Assembly: GCA_017524165.1 (NCBI GenBank)
Contig: JAFWUH010000004.1
Location: 1 to 53,607, forward strand
Origin: Clostridia bacterium
Lineage (GTDB): Bacteria > Bacillota > Clostridia > Oscillospirales > Acutalibacteraceae
Reading direction: 5' to 3'
Length of the DNA: 53,607 nt
The first letter of the stretch is position 1, and each line of letters begins with the position of its first letter. Position numbers and translations under genes: made by a program. Below the pieces are notes generated by a model that was not told the DNA's origin, searched no databases, and saw only the letters and a list, made by a program, of their open reading frames with translations. Below are positions 22,372 through 31,054 of this stretch, one piece after another.

Positions 22372-25122
22372 TTATCCTCCGATATAATCGCTTAAAACGA
22401 ATTGTAAAGGTCTGCCCTTAATAATGCCGCCGCCGACTAATTCCGCAAACGGACGAACAGTGATTTTTTCTCCGTACAGATCACTACCGACATTCGTGGT
22501 AGTCAAGATAAAGTAGTCTGCACCATACTGCGAAGCGGTAACTTTTCCGGCAGTCTCATCCATAAAGGAGGTATAAACTGTCGGCGTGGAGATCTTTTGC
22601 TCGTAACCCATCATTTCCATGATAAAGCCAACCGACTCATAATCCGCCAAATTGCTGTCCAACATCGAGATATAACGCAAGTCGCAGGAGTCATCGTTCT
22701 GCTTTAACTGTACCGCTGTTTGAAGATATTTCATAATCACTGCGGATTTTGCCGCAACATTTTGAATAACTTCTTCGGTCAGACCGCAGACCGAACAAAC
22801 ACCGTTCTCAATTTGGTGTCCGGTTGCCGGTTCTCCGCTCGGCACGATATAATGATCGCCGCAGCAAGAACAGGTATATTCTGCATAGCCTTCTTCGGTA
22901 CAAGTAGCAGGATGCACCGTTTTGACATAATCGTGCGGATGATTAAAGGTCATAGAAACTAATCCGTTGATACGCTGTGTCCATACATCCTGTACGGGTG
23001 TAAAGTTGGTAAATTCAACACGGATCACATCGCCGGTCTTTAAATCAATGTTTTGTAAAAACGGCACTGCAATCTTTTCATTTTGCGCATTCTTGGTCCC
23101 GAAAACAGCAAAGCCGTTACGCTTTTCAGCAGAACTATCACCATTCCAAATCACACGGTCATTCTTGGTAATGCGTATACCGAAATCCACCTGTGTTGAT
23201 GTATCATATTGTGAGAAATAGTTCACTTCATCCCATGCAATCGCTAAGTCCTGATTAGTTCGACCCAATGTGTAGATGCCGTCATACGGTGCGGTAAAAG
23301 CATATGCCGCGTCAATGCACCAGCCGTCATCATCACCGCCCCAAGCACTGTTAGTCGGAGTAATGCGAGCTAAATGATATCTGCCATCTGCCGGCATAGT
23401 CTCGGGCGCATAATAGCAATAACCCGGATAATTACCCCATGCGTGTTCTCCGTTATAAACATAAGTATAACCGTTGTCACGAGCAAAGCTACTGCCTGCC
23501 GAAGCCCAGCCGGCTCCTAATGCCTTGGTCTGTACCGACCACGGAGAAGAAGTGATAACATCAGTACCAGCTATACGGCACGCTTCAACTTCATCAAAGA
23601 AATCATAGACATCATACTCAATCGGGAATGTCCGAACCAATTCCATGGACGGTGTACCGGAAATCCGTTGTGCCCACGGATTACTGTCACAGGGTGTAAA
23701 AACAGTAAACTCTACACGAAGCTCATCGCCTGCATTCATCGCAATACCGGTTATATCTGGAATTGCAATGGTGGATTGTTGTGCAGTTTTGTTACCGAAA
23801 ACGGCATAGCCGTCGCGTTTTTCAGTATCGCTATCGCCATCCCAAATGGTATAGCCATTCTTGGTAATGCGAACACCAAAATCCAATGCTTCATCCTGAT
23901 TATACTGTGAGAAATAATTGGCAGAATCCCATGAAATCACTAAATCTTGATTACCTTTGCCCAAATGATAAAAACCGTTACTCGGTGCTGTAAAGACATA
24001 GGCTGCATTGATCGACCAATCCGGTGAATTTGCGCTGTTAGTCGGCGTGATCAAATTGAGCATATAGCGATCGTTGCGATTAGACGGGTAATAGAAGGAA
24101 ACACCCGGATAACTTCCCCAACTCTTTGCAGCATCGAAAAGGTAGGTCCAGTTTCCATCACGGCTGAAGGAAGTTCCAACCGATGCCCATGTGCCGCCTG
24201 CGGGCTGAACTTGTACGCTCCAGGGAGAAGCAGAAGAGATTTGTCCTCCCGAAACACGAGCGGCTTCCACATCAGCAAAGTAATCATATAAATCAAAATA
24301 ATTTGAAGAATTTTCCGGTTCATTCGGTTCATCTGAAATAGCAGTCAATTGAATTTCCGGCATACCGGAGATCCGCTGCGCCCACGGACTGCTATCACAG
24401 GGTGTAAAAACGGTAAACTCTACGCGAAGCTCATCACCTGCATTCATCGCAATATCAGTGATATCCGGTACTGCAACAACGCTTTGCTGTGCGGTTTTAC
24501 TACCGAAAACTGCAAAACCATCGCGTTTTTCAACAGAACTATCACCGTTCCAAATGGTGCTGCCGTTCTTGGTAACGCGAACGCCGAAATCCAATGCTTC
24601 AGATTTATCATACTGCGAAAAATTATTGGCAGCATCCCAAGAAATAGCTGCATCTTGATTTCCTTTTCCAAACTGATATGTACCACTATAAGGCGCAGTA
24701 AAAGTATACGCCGTATTGATAAACCATTCAGTCGAATTAGCACTATTCGTCGGTGCGATCAAATTAAGCATGTACCGACCGGAAAGGGATGCCGGATAAT
24801 GGAAAGAAACACCGGGATAGTTTCCCCAATGCTTTTCGGCATCGAAAAGGTAGGTCCAATTTCCATCACGGCTGAAGGAAGTTCCAACCGATGCCCATGT
24901 TCCGCCTGCAGGCTGAACTTGTACGCTCCAGGGAGAAGCAGAAGAGATTTGTCCTCCCGATGCACGGGCAGATTCCACATCAGCAAAGTAATCATACAAC
25001 TGATACCGAACCGGTAACGAAATATCATCGTTCGCCGAAGTTGCGATGCCGGAAATAAACATTGATTGCAGAATTAGCACAAAAACAATGAATCCAATTC
25101 CGAGTTTGCGAAAATGTCTCAT
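22372..25122 (-). CDS. Secreted modular protein: three ~220-residue modules plus conserved C-terminal region
   Basis: A 916-residue exported protein. Signal peptide at 1-31 (LGIGFIVFVLILQSMFISG, then IATSAN). Three modules (about 37-262, 274-492, 500-716) each contain LYDYFADVE or a variant, ASPWSVQ, NYPG, a TAPYSGTYQFGKGNQD-like strand, DFGVRVTKNG, IWNGDS and AGDELRVEF; they look like beta-sandwich binding modules of no assigned family. One Cys-rich repeat (about 722-780) and a C-terminal region (about 782-916) shared with the 835-residue protein follow, ending DYIGG. ATG at 25122 has AGGAGG upstream, and a good promoter lies about 100 bp before it. No catalytic motif was seen. Likely cell-surface or matrix binding, coupled to the downstream peptide. 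Confidence 0.75.
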   Translation of the reverse strand: MRHFRKLGIGFIVFVLILQSMFISGIATSANDDISLPVRYQLYDYFADVESARASGGQISSASPWSVQVQPAGGTWASVGTSFSRDGNWTYLFDAEKHWGNYPGVSFHYPASLSGRYMLNLIAPTNSANSTEWFINTAYTFTAPYSGTYQFGKGNQDAAISWDAANNFSQYDKSEALDFGVRVTKNGSTIWNGDSSVEKRDGFAVFGSKTAQQSVVAVPDITDIAMNAGDELRVEFTVFTPCDSSPWAQRISGMPEIQLTAISDEPNEPENSSNYFDLYDYFADVEAARVSGGQISSASPWSVQVQPAGGTWASVGTSFSRDGNWTYLFDAAKSWGSYPGVSFYYPSNRNDRYMLNLITPTNSANSPDWSINAAYVFTAPSNGFYHLGKGNQDLVISWDSANYFSQYNQDEALDFGVRITKNGYTIWDGDSDTEKRDGYAVFGNKTAQQSTIAIPDITGIAMNAGDELRVEFTVFTPCDSNPWAQRISGTPSMELVRTFPIEYDVYDFFDEVEACRIAGTDVITSSPWSVQTKALGAGWASAGSSFARDNGYTYVYNGEHAWGNYPGYCYYAPETMPADGRYHLARITPTNSAWGGDDDGWCIDAAYAFTAPYDGIYTLGRTNQDLAIAWDEVNYFSQYDTSTQVDFGIRITKNDRVIWNGDSSAEKRNGFAVFGTKNAQNEKIAVPFLQNIDLKTGDVIRVEFTNFTPVQDVWTQRINGLVSMTFNHPHDYVKTVHPATCTEEGYAEYTCSCCGDHYIVPSGEPATGHQIENGVCSVCGLTEEVIQNVAAKSAVIMKYLQTAVQLKQNDDSCDLRYISMLDSNLADYESVGFIMEMMGYEQKISTPTVYTSFMDETAGKVTASQYGADYFILTTTNVGSDLYGEKITVRPFAELVGGGIIKGRPLQFVLSDYIGG
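24130..24998 (-). repeat. Intragenic duplication in modules 1 and 2 of the 916-residue protein
   Basis: A stretch of about 150 bp near 24130-24290 recurs at about 24840-24998 with few differences, offset 708 bp (236 codons); for example AAGTTCCAAC at 24171 and 24879. Module 3 is more diverged. This is recent internal duplication or conversion. Confidence 0.75.
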
Positions 25123-25219
25123 AGTATTCCTCCTGAAAATTAAAAATTTTTAAAGTTTTTACTTTAATTGTCAAAAGTTAAGGCAAAAAACACAAAAAAC
25201 CTTATTTATGTTCAAAATA

Positions 25220-25248
25220 ATTGTACCATATCCTAAAAAAAAAGTCAA
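25220..25248 (-). promoter_or_regulatory. Promoter of the second cassette
   Basis: Minus strand TTGACT (25243-25248), a 17-bp spacer and TACAAT (25220-25225), giving a roughly 90-nt AT-rich leader. The stretch 25249-25324 further upstream is A/T-rich with nothing recognised. Confidence 0.85.
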
Positions 25249-25324
25249 GCGCAACCCTTTTAAAAAAGAGGTTAAAATTTTTCGATTTTTTATTTTTCCC
25301 ATCAAAAAAATTTGCTACTTTTAT

Positions 25325-25352
25325 CAAAAAAAAAGAGGGCTTTGGAGCCCTC
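25325..25352 (-). terminator. Terminator of the mazF-like gene
   Basis: GAGGGC / GCCCTC stem (25335-25352) with a run of nine or more T on minus, 12 nt after the stop. Confidence 0.9.
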
Positions 25353-25364
25353 TTCTCTGTTGTA

Positions 25365-25709
25365 TCAATTTAAGCCGAGACTAACCGAGATCGCATGGTC
25401 AACACGGTTCATTTCGTTATTATCCAGGGTGCCCATCTTTTCCCGCAAACGGCGTTTGTCAATGGTACGCACCTGTTCCAACAAAATAATGGAATCTTTC
25501 GCGAGACAACCGCCCTCAGCTGAGACTTTAATGTGCGTAGGCAGATCTGTTTTATCTCGTTGACTGGTGATGGCGGCGGCAATAACGGTCGGACTGTATC
25601 GGTTTCCGACATCATTTTGTACGATCAAAACTGGACGGATACCGCCTTGTTCCGATCCGACCACCGGGCTAAGATCCGCATAATATATTTCTCCGCGCTT
25701 AATATTCAT
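25365..25709 (-). CDS. mazF: MazF/PemK-family endoribonuclease toxin
   Basis: Sequence-specific mRNA interferase family, 114 residues. Seen: IKRGEIYYADLSPVVGSEQGG with the catalytic-type Arg, GIRPVLIVQNDVGN, and VIAAAITSQ with the conserved Thr/Ser after the third strand, plus LEQVRTIDKRRL. It closely fits the EndoA/NdoA branch of Firmicutes. The ATG at 25709 is in a monocistronic unit between two terminators. The usual upstream antitoxin gene is missing; 25710-25825 encodes no plausible small protein. It may be neutralised by an antitoxin elsewhere. Confidence 0.9.
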   Translation of the reverse strand: MNIKRGEIYYADLSPVVGSEQGGIRPVLIVQNDVGNRYSPTVIAAAITSQRDKTDLPTHIKVSAEGGCLAKDSIILLEQVRTIDKRRLREKMGTLDNNEMNRVDHAISVSLGLN

Positions 25710-25825
25710 GCTTCTTTCACACTCCGAAACTGTTCTGTCTATAGCATGACCGAATCTTTCCTGTTTTAATCAAAAGAAGTCAAATTTCTTCTCTATTATT
25801 TTATGAAGCATGATTATTTTGTTGC

Positions 25826-25866
25826 AAAAAAAACGCTTGACCGGTTTAAAACAGCGGTCAAGCGTT
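25826..25866 (-). terminator. Terminator of the glg-uppP operon
   Basis: AACGCTTGACCG / CGGTCAAGCGTT stem (25832-25866) with a T8 tract on minus, 8 nt after the uppP stop. Confidence 0.92.
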
Positions 25867-25873
25867 TTCCGTT

Positions 25874-26770
25874 TTAAGAAGCGAAAGCGAAGTAAAGCAG
25901 GACAATGACGCCCAAAATGATTCGGTAATATCCAAAAATTTGAAAATCATGTTTTTTGATATACGAAACCAGGAATTTAATCGCAAAGACAGAAACCAAA
26001 AACGCCACGACCGTACCGACGATTAAGACTGCCATCTCGTGCGGTGTAACGGTATTGCCGTGGGCAAAAAACATTAACAGTTTAATCCCGCTGCCGCCGA
26101 TCATTGCCGGAATAGAAAGGAAGAACGAAAACTCTGCCGCGACTAGACGGGAGGTTCCCAGCATCACCGCGCCCAAAATGGTTGATCCGCTTCGCGAAGT
26201 ACCCGGCACCAACGCCAGGCATTGGATCACCCCGATCCAAAATGCTAACGGAAAAGAAATCGCCTCTACACTTTTCACCTTTACTTTATGTTCCCTTCGC
26301 TCGATCACAATGAACAAAATACCGTAAACGATCAACGCACTCGCAACAATATAGGCGCGCAGGTCGCCGACCAGCATCGCGTCCAGTTGATCATCGAACA
26401 GGATACCCAGCACCGCCGCAGGCAGGGATGCCAAGGCAATTTTCAGCCACAAAATGATGCGGTCCATATAAATATAATCGTTACAAAACGATTGTATCCC
26501 GTTGACCGGTTTTCCGTTTTTTGCGGTAAAAAAAGGTTTTGCCGCTGTACTTTTGAGATGGAACGGCCAAATTTTGTTCCAAAACAGCAGAACAACTGCC
26601 AATATGGCACCGAGTTGAATCACCACCAAGAACAGTTCTTTAAAGGCGTCGCTGATATCCAGGCGGATAAACTCATCCAACAAAATCATGTGCCCGGTAC
26701 TGCTGATCGGCAGCCATTCGGTCAGTCCCTCAACAATACCAAGTAAAACGGTCTTTAAAATATCCAACAT
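25874..26770 (-). CDS. uppP: Undecaprenyl-diphosphatase UppP/BacA
   Basis: Membrane phosphatase recycling the C55 lipid carrier of cell-wall synthesis; overexpression gives bacitracin resistance in relatives. 298 residues, about eight membrane segments. The family motifs are EGLTEWLPISSTGH (14-27, with Glu14, Glu18 and Ser23-Ser24) and PGTSRSGST near 190-198 with its catalytic Arg. ATG at 26770 follows GGAGG, 17 nt after glgA. Placing a wall-lipid gene at the end of a glycogen operon has no obvious metabolic reason and may be simple cotranscription. Confidence 0.95.
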   Translation of the reverse strand: MLDILKTVLLGIVEGLTEWLPISSTGHMILLDEFIRLDISDAFKELFLVVIQLGAILAVVLLFWNKIWPFHLKSTAAKPFFTAKNGKPVNGIQSFCNDYIYMDRIILWLKIALASLPAAVLGILFDDQLDAMLVGDLRAYIVASALIVYGILFIVIERREHKVKVKSVEAISFPLAFWIGVIQCLALVPGTSRSGSTILGAVMLGTSRLVAAEFSFFLSIPAMIGGSGIKLLMFFAHGNTVTPHEMAVLIVGTVVAFLVSVFAIKFLVSYIKKHDFQIFGYYRIILGVIVLLYFAFAS

Positions 26771-26787
26771 AAAAAATCCTCCAAATG

Positions 26788-28218
26788 CTATTTGACCGTT
26801 TTCTTTTCCATTAATTCTTTATAAAGCCGAATATACTTATTGGCGGAGACCGACCAACTGTTATCGCAATTCATTGCGCGTTTTTGCAGGATCTCCCAAC
26901 CATCCCGATTGGCATACCCCATCAAGGAGCGCCAAATGGTAAACGCCATATCGTTAGCGTCATAATTGGCAAAGGTAAACCCGTTACCGGTACCGTCCTG
27001 ACTGTCCGAAATAGTATCATTCAATCCGCCGGTTTCACGAACAATCGGAATCGTCCCGTAACGCAAGGCAACCATTTGCGCTAAACCGCACGGTTCGCTC
27101 TTGCTCGGCATCAAAAAGATATCGGCACCGGCATAGATGCGATGCGCCAACTGTGGCACAAAGCCAAGCTTCAAGCCGACCTTTTCGGGATACTTCTCCG
27201 CCATCTGATGGAAGAAGTTTTCAAATTCCCAGTCCCCGGAACCCAAAATGACAAACTGCAAGTCTGCGTCCATCAATTTTTCAAACACACTTTTGACCAA
27301 ATCAATGCCCTTATGCGCTACCAATCGCGTCACCATACCGAAAACCGGCACATCGCGTTGAGGCAATCCCATTTCTTTTTGGAGTTCTTTTTTATTGAAA
27401 GCTTTTCCCGACAGACTCTCCGCCGAATAATTCATATAAATCAGCGGATCGGTTTCCGGATTGTAGACTTCGTAATCAATCCCGTTGACAATACCGACCG
27501 TTTTCTCTTGGAACTTTGCCAAAACCGGATCCAATCCGTGGGAATAGTACGGATCCAGAATTTCGCGCGCATAGGACGGTGAAACGGTCGTTACCCTATC
27601 GGCACATTCAATGGCACCCTTCATGAGATTGGCGCAACCGCCATATTCTATGATATGTTCTTCGCCCTCTTTCAGACCGAACACATCGCTATACAGATCC
27701 ATTCCGTATATGCCCTGATACTGGATATTGTGAATGGTAAAGACCGTCTTGATCTTTGCATACCGCTCGTCAAAGCGATAAAACTCACGCAGGAAAACCG
27801 GCACCAAGGCGGTCTGCCAATCGTTGCAGTGGATCACATCGGGAATAAAATTGATATGCGGTAAGATCTCCAACACCGCACGGGAGAAGAAGGCAAACCG
27901 TTCCGCATCATCATAGTGCCCATAAAGGCCTTCCCGCTTAAAATAATACTGATTATCAATTAAGTAATAAATCACACCGCCGATATGTGCTTCAAAAACG
28001 CCGCAATATTGCCGCCGCCATGCAACCGGAACGGTGATATGGCAGACAAAGGTCATTTCGGAACGCAACTGTTCCGGTACACTTTCATAAAGCGGTAAGA
28101 CGACGCGACAGCCGACCAACCGACGGCGCAGAGCTTTTGGCAAAGCCCCCGCGACATCCGCCAGTCCGCCTGACATAGCAAAGGGAAATGCTTCACTTGA
28201 AGCAAAAAGAACTTTCAT
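26788..28218 (-). CDS. glgA: Glycogen synthase (ADP-glucose type, GT5)
   Basis: Adds glucose from ADP-glucose to alpha-1,4-glucan. 476 residues. Seen: KVLFASSEAFPF at the N-terminus, GGLADVAGALPKAL, HCNDWQTALVPVFL, TIHNIQYQG, GIDYEVYNPETD, and the C-terminal SKSEPCGLAQMVALRYGT. The motif usually written KTGGL reads MSGGL, so the lysine that contacts ADP-glucose phosphate in E. coli GlgA is replaced by Met15. The start is the ATG at 28218 giving the canonical MKVLFAS; a GTG three codons earlier is possible. Third gene of glgC-glgD-glgA-uppP. Confidence 0.93.
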   Translation of the reverse strand: MKVLFASSEAFPFAMSGGLADVAGALPKALRRRLVGCRVVLPLYESVPEQLRSEMTFVCHITVPVAWRRQYCGVFEAHIGGVIYYLIDNQYYFKREGLYGHYDDAERFAFFSRAVLEILPHINFIPDVIHCNDWQTALVPVFLREFYRFDERYAKIKTVFTIHNIQYQGIYGMDLYSDVFGLKEGEEHIIEYGGCANLMKGAIECADRVTTVSPSYAREILDPYYSHGLDPVLAKFQEKTVGIVNGIDYEVYNPETDPLIYMNYSAESLSGKAFNKKELQKEMGLPQRDVPVFGMVTRLVAHKGIDLVKSVFEKLMDADLQFVILGSGDWEFENFFHQMAEKYPEKVGLKLGFVPQLAHRIYAGADIFLMPSKSEPCGLAQMVALRYGTIPIVRETGGLNDTISDSQDGTGNGFTFANYDANDMAFTIWRSLMGYANRDGWEILQKRAMNCDNSWSVSANKYIRLYKELMEKKTVK

Positions 28219-28239
28219 GTTATACACCGTCCAACAAAC

Positions 28240-29358
28240 TTAAATAATCTGATTTTTCTTTAATACCAAGGATTTTTCCGCCGTGCCCTTGAGGGTAATA
28301 TCCGATCCGATCACGGCATCCTTGTCTGAAATCACATAACACAATTCCGCATTTTGTCCGACGCAAACATCCTGCATCAAAATACAGTTTTCCACCACGG
28401 CACCTTTCCCAACATGAACGCCACGGAAAAGTATACTGTTTTTCACCGTGCCGTCAATGACGCAACCGTCCCCGACGATCGAATTTTTGACCACCGAACG
28501 GGTACCGTAACGCGTCGGCATATCCTCTCTCGTCTTGGTATAGATCGGGCGTTCGGGGCAGAACAGTTGCTGCCGCACCTGCGGATCCAACAACGCAAAA
28601 TTGTTTTCGCGATAGGAGGCGATCCCATCCATAACAGCGGCAAATTCTTCATGCACATAGCCTGTGATTTTCAGTTTGCCAACCGACTTTGCCACAATAT
28701 CACGATAAAAATCGTTCAGCTCATTTTGATATGCACCGGTAACCAAATCCAATAACAGATTTTGACGGACGATCGTAATTCCGAGACTGTACAGCGCATT
28801 TTGAGCAACGCCGTCGGCAAAATGAATTTTCTGAACATTATGATCAGCGTCCAGCTGCAACAACATGGCATTCTGATGATGAACCGGCACATCACCCTGA
28901 CAGCAGACCACCGTCATGTCCGCACCGCTTTTTTCCATGCTGTTGAGCGCCGCCGTTAAGTTTACATTGGCAACCACATCGGTATCGCAAATCACAATAT
29001 AGTCGGCATTGCTTTTTTCGATAAAGTCGCGAACGCCGTTAAGTGCTTCCACATAACCGCGATAACGCCGTGTTTCTCCGGTATTATAGGGCGGCAAAAT
29101 ATGCAATCCGCCGTTTTTGCGATCCAGATCCCAATACACACCGCTCCCGATATGATCCATCAAAGAACGGTAATTTTCCTTTGTCAACAAACCGATATTG
29201 GACACGCCGGCGTTAACGAGATTAGAAAGTGTAAAATCAATTAAACGGTATCTTGCCGCAAAGGGGACCGATGCCATCGATCGGATCGCCGTGATCTCAT
29301 TGAGCAATTCATCATGGACATTGCCAAAAACAATACCCGCTACTGCAGATGTTCTCAT
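28240..29358 (-). CDS. glgD: GlgD, non-catalytic-type subunit of ADP-glucose pyrophosphorylase
   Basis: GlgC paralogue found in Firmicutes that associates with GlgC and stimulates it. 372 residues. The nucleotidyltransferase fold is recognisable ([44 protein letters not shown]). The glycine-rich nucleotide loop of GlgC is replaced by [11 protein letters not shown], as expected for GlgD. A C-terminal left-handed beta-helix follows ([29 protein letters not shown]). The start overlaps the glgC stop as ATGA. Confidence 0.94.
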   Translation of the reverse strand: MRTSAVAGIVFGNVHDELLNEITAIRSMASVPFAARYRLIDFTLSNLVNAGVSNIGLLTKENYRSLMDHIGSGVYWDLDRKNGGLHILPPYNTGETRRYRGYVEALNGVRDFIEKSNADYIVICDTDVVANVNLTAALNSMEKSGADMTVVCCQGDVPVHHQNAMLLQLDADHNVQKIHFADGVAQNALYSLGITIVRQNLLLDLVTGAYQNELNDFYRDIVAKSVGKLKITGYVHEEFAAVMDGIASYRENNFALLDPQVRQQLFCPERPIYTKTREDMPTRYGTRSVVKNSIVGDGCVIDGTVKNSILFRGVHVGKGAVVENCILMQDVCVGQNAELCYVISDKDAVIGSDITLKGTAEKSLVLKKNQII

Positions 29359-30569
29359 AACTGTTCCCCCTCCTTGACCGAATCCGTAATCATTTTATTG
29401 GCGCTGACTTTGGCATTTTTGCCCACAGTCAAGTCGTTCCCGATAACTGTAATGCCCCAACCGTCCGCACCGACGACCGCCGGATCGGCACCGATTTCAG
29501 CGCCCTCTTCCACCGTGACATTTTCAGCCACAATGCTGTAACGCACCGCGGCACCTTTTTTTATGACCGCACCGGGCATGATCAACGAATACTCTACCGT
29601 TGCGCCCTCTTCCACCGTGACATTTTCAAACAAAATGGAATAATCCAATTTTCCGCCAACGGTACAACCGTCGGTCACCAAAGAATTTTCCACCTCGGCA
29701 TACTCCGAAATATACTGTGGCGGCAGACCGTGCACCCGCGAGTAAATCCGCCAGTTCGGGTCAGCCAAATTGAGGTTCAACTTCGGATTCAACAGATCCA
29801 GGTTCGCGTCCCACAACGATTCGACCGTGCCGACATCCTTCCAATAATCGTCGAAACGGTAAACCATCATTTTTTCACCGGCCGCCAACATTGCCGGAAT
29901 AATATCCTTTCCGAAATCGTTGGAAGAATTCGGATTTTGTTCATCCTCTGTCAAATATTTTTCCAGCTTATCCGCCGAAAAAACATAAATACCCATTGAA
30001 GCCAATGTACTCTTCGGATGCGCCGGTTTTTCTTCAAATTCGTAAATCGTACCGTCGGGATTGGTATTCATGATACCGAACCGCGTCGCCTCTTCCAATG
30101 AAACATCCAAAACGGCGATCGTGCAGGCAGCGCCCGATTCAACATGTTGACGCATCATCTGTGAGTAATCCATTTTATAAATATGGTCGCCTGAAAGAAT
30201 GACGACATTTTCCGGATCGTACCGCTTGATAAATTCCAGATTCTGATAGATGGCATTGGCTGTACCTTTATACCAGTCGCCGCCTTTCTGTCCCTGATAC
30301 GGCGGCAAAATATGCACACCACCCTCTAAACGATCCAAATCCCACGGCTTCCCCGAGCCGACATAGTCGTTTAATTCCAGCGGTTTATACTGGGTCAGAA
30401 TTCCAACCGTATCAATTCCGGAATTGGTGCAATTCGATAACGGAAAGTCAATAATGCGATATTTCCCTCCGAACGGAACTGCCGGTTTTGCAATCCTGCT
30501 GGTCAAAACGCCAAGCCGACTTCCCTGACCGCCGGCAAGGAGCATTGCCACACTTTTTTTCTTCTTCAC
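29355..30569 (-). CDS. glgC: Glucose-1-phosphate adenylyltransferase
   Basis: Makes ADP-glucose from ATP and glucose 1-phosphate, the committed step of glycogen synthesis. 404 residues. Seen: [10 protein letters not shown] (11-19), [29 protein letters not shown] with the catalytic Asp, FEEKPAHP, and a C-terminal beta-helix. The start is GTG at 30569, 8 nt after GGAG. First gene of the glycogen operon, preceded by a ~175-nt leader. The phosphoglucomutase at 32223 would supply its substrate. Confidence 0.96.
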   Translation of the reverse strand: MKKKKSVAMLLAGGQGSRLGVLTSRIAKPAVPFGGKYRIIDFPLSNCTNSGIDTVGILTQYKPLELNDYVGSGKPWDLDRLEGGVHILPPYQGQKGGDWYKGTANAIYQNLEFIKRYDPENVVILSGDHIYKMDYSQMMRQHVESGAACTIAVLDVSLEEATRFGIMNTNPDGTIYEFEEKPAHPKSTLASMGIYVFSADKLEKYLTEDEQNPNSSNDFGKDIIPAMLAAGEKMMVYRFDDYWKDVGTVESLWDANLDLLNPKLNLNLADPNWRIYSRVHGLPPQYISEYAEVENSLVTDGCTVGGKLDYSILFENVTVEEGATVEYSLIMPGAVIKKGAAVRYSIVAENVTVEEGAEIGADPAVVGADGWGITVIGNDLTVGKNAKVSANKMITDSVKEGEQL

Positions 30570-30745
30570 AAAAACATCTCCTGTTTTTCCGGAACATCCG
30601 GTTTCTTAAAAATCTGCATAATTATAAATACTCGGTCTGTTGGTTCAATATGCCGAACAGAGAGTCTGCATCCGAAAGCACGGCAACGCCGCCGTCCTAT
30701 TAAAAAGACGATAATCACGACAACCGAGAGACTTTTAATTTAGTT
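30566..30745 (-). promoter_or_regulatory. Structured leader of the glycogen operon, with a possible 50-codon upstream reading frame
   Basis: From the predicted start (~30745) to glgC. A long-range stem is visible: CTCGGTTGT near the 5' end can pair with ACAGACCGAG about 90 nt later. The enclosed part is GC-rich (GGACGGCGGCG) against an AT-rich background. A hairpin CCGGA-TGT-TCCGG lies just before the ribosome site. The leader also contains an open frame from GTG 30718 to a TGA (30566) that overlaps the glgC GTG, 50 codons and Arg/Cys-rich, but with no ribosome site. An RNA regulatory element is more likely than a peptide. No known riboswitch was recognised. Confidence 0.4.
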
Positions 30746-30751
30746 AATTTT

Positions 30752-30780
30752 ATTATATCAACATTTTTTTCCAATTTCAA
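30752..30780 (-). promoter_or_regulatory. Promoter of the glgC-glgD-glgA-uppP operon
   Basis: Minus strand TTGAAA (30775-30780), a 17-bp spacer and TATAAT (30752-30757). The stretch 30781-30914 upstream is extremely A/T-rich and holds nothing else recognised. Confidence 0.85.
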
Positions 30781-30914
30781 CACTTTTTGTCAAAAATAAA
30801 ATATATTTTTTAAAAAATTTTTCTATTTTTAGATAGTTTGCACATTTTTTGAGTGATTTTTCCGTGCAAGTCGCGTTTTTTTATTTTCCTTTAATAGAAA
30901 ATTTTTTATTTCTG

Positions 30915-30928
30915 TAAAAGCGCTTACG
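30915..30928 (-). promoter_or_regulatory. cre-like (CcpA) palindrome
   Basis: Minus strand CGTAAGCGCTTTTA matches 12 of 14 positions of the cre consensus TGWAANCGNTNWCA. It abuts the T tract of the zinc-ribbon gene terminator and lies ~135 bp upstream of the glg -35, so activation-type control is conceivable. Confidence 0.4.
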
Positions 30929-30969
30929 AAAAAAAGGCCGTGACGGAACAAACTTGTCCCATCACGACC
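30929..30969 (-). terminator. Terminator of the sigma factor/zinc-ribbon transcript
   Basis: Long two-part stem: GGTCGTGA/TCACGGCC and GGGACAA/TTGTTCC around a 2-nt loop, with a T7 tract on minus. Plus also has TTTTTT after it. Confidence 0.9.
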
Positions 30970-31054
30970 CTGTTTTTTGAAAGATCAACAGAGAAAAAGC
31001 GACTGGCTTCTATCTTTAACTATTTTCTGTAAAAAATACAGATTATATCACGGT

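Noticed and set aside
21076-25364. CRISPR or mobile element in the repetitive cassette region
   Set aside because: The repeats are long coding modules with periods of 594 and 708 bp; there is no short-repeat/spacer pattern, transposase or terminal inverted repeat with target duplication.
30488-30703. Plus-strand open frame of 71 codons across the glgC start and leader
   Set aside because: It is antisense to glgC and its leader, has no ribosome site or promoter, and its composition reflects the other strand.
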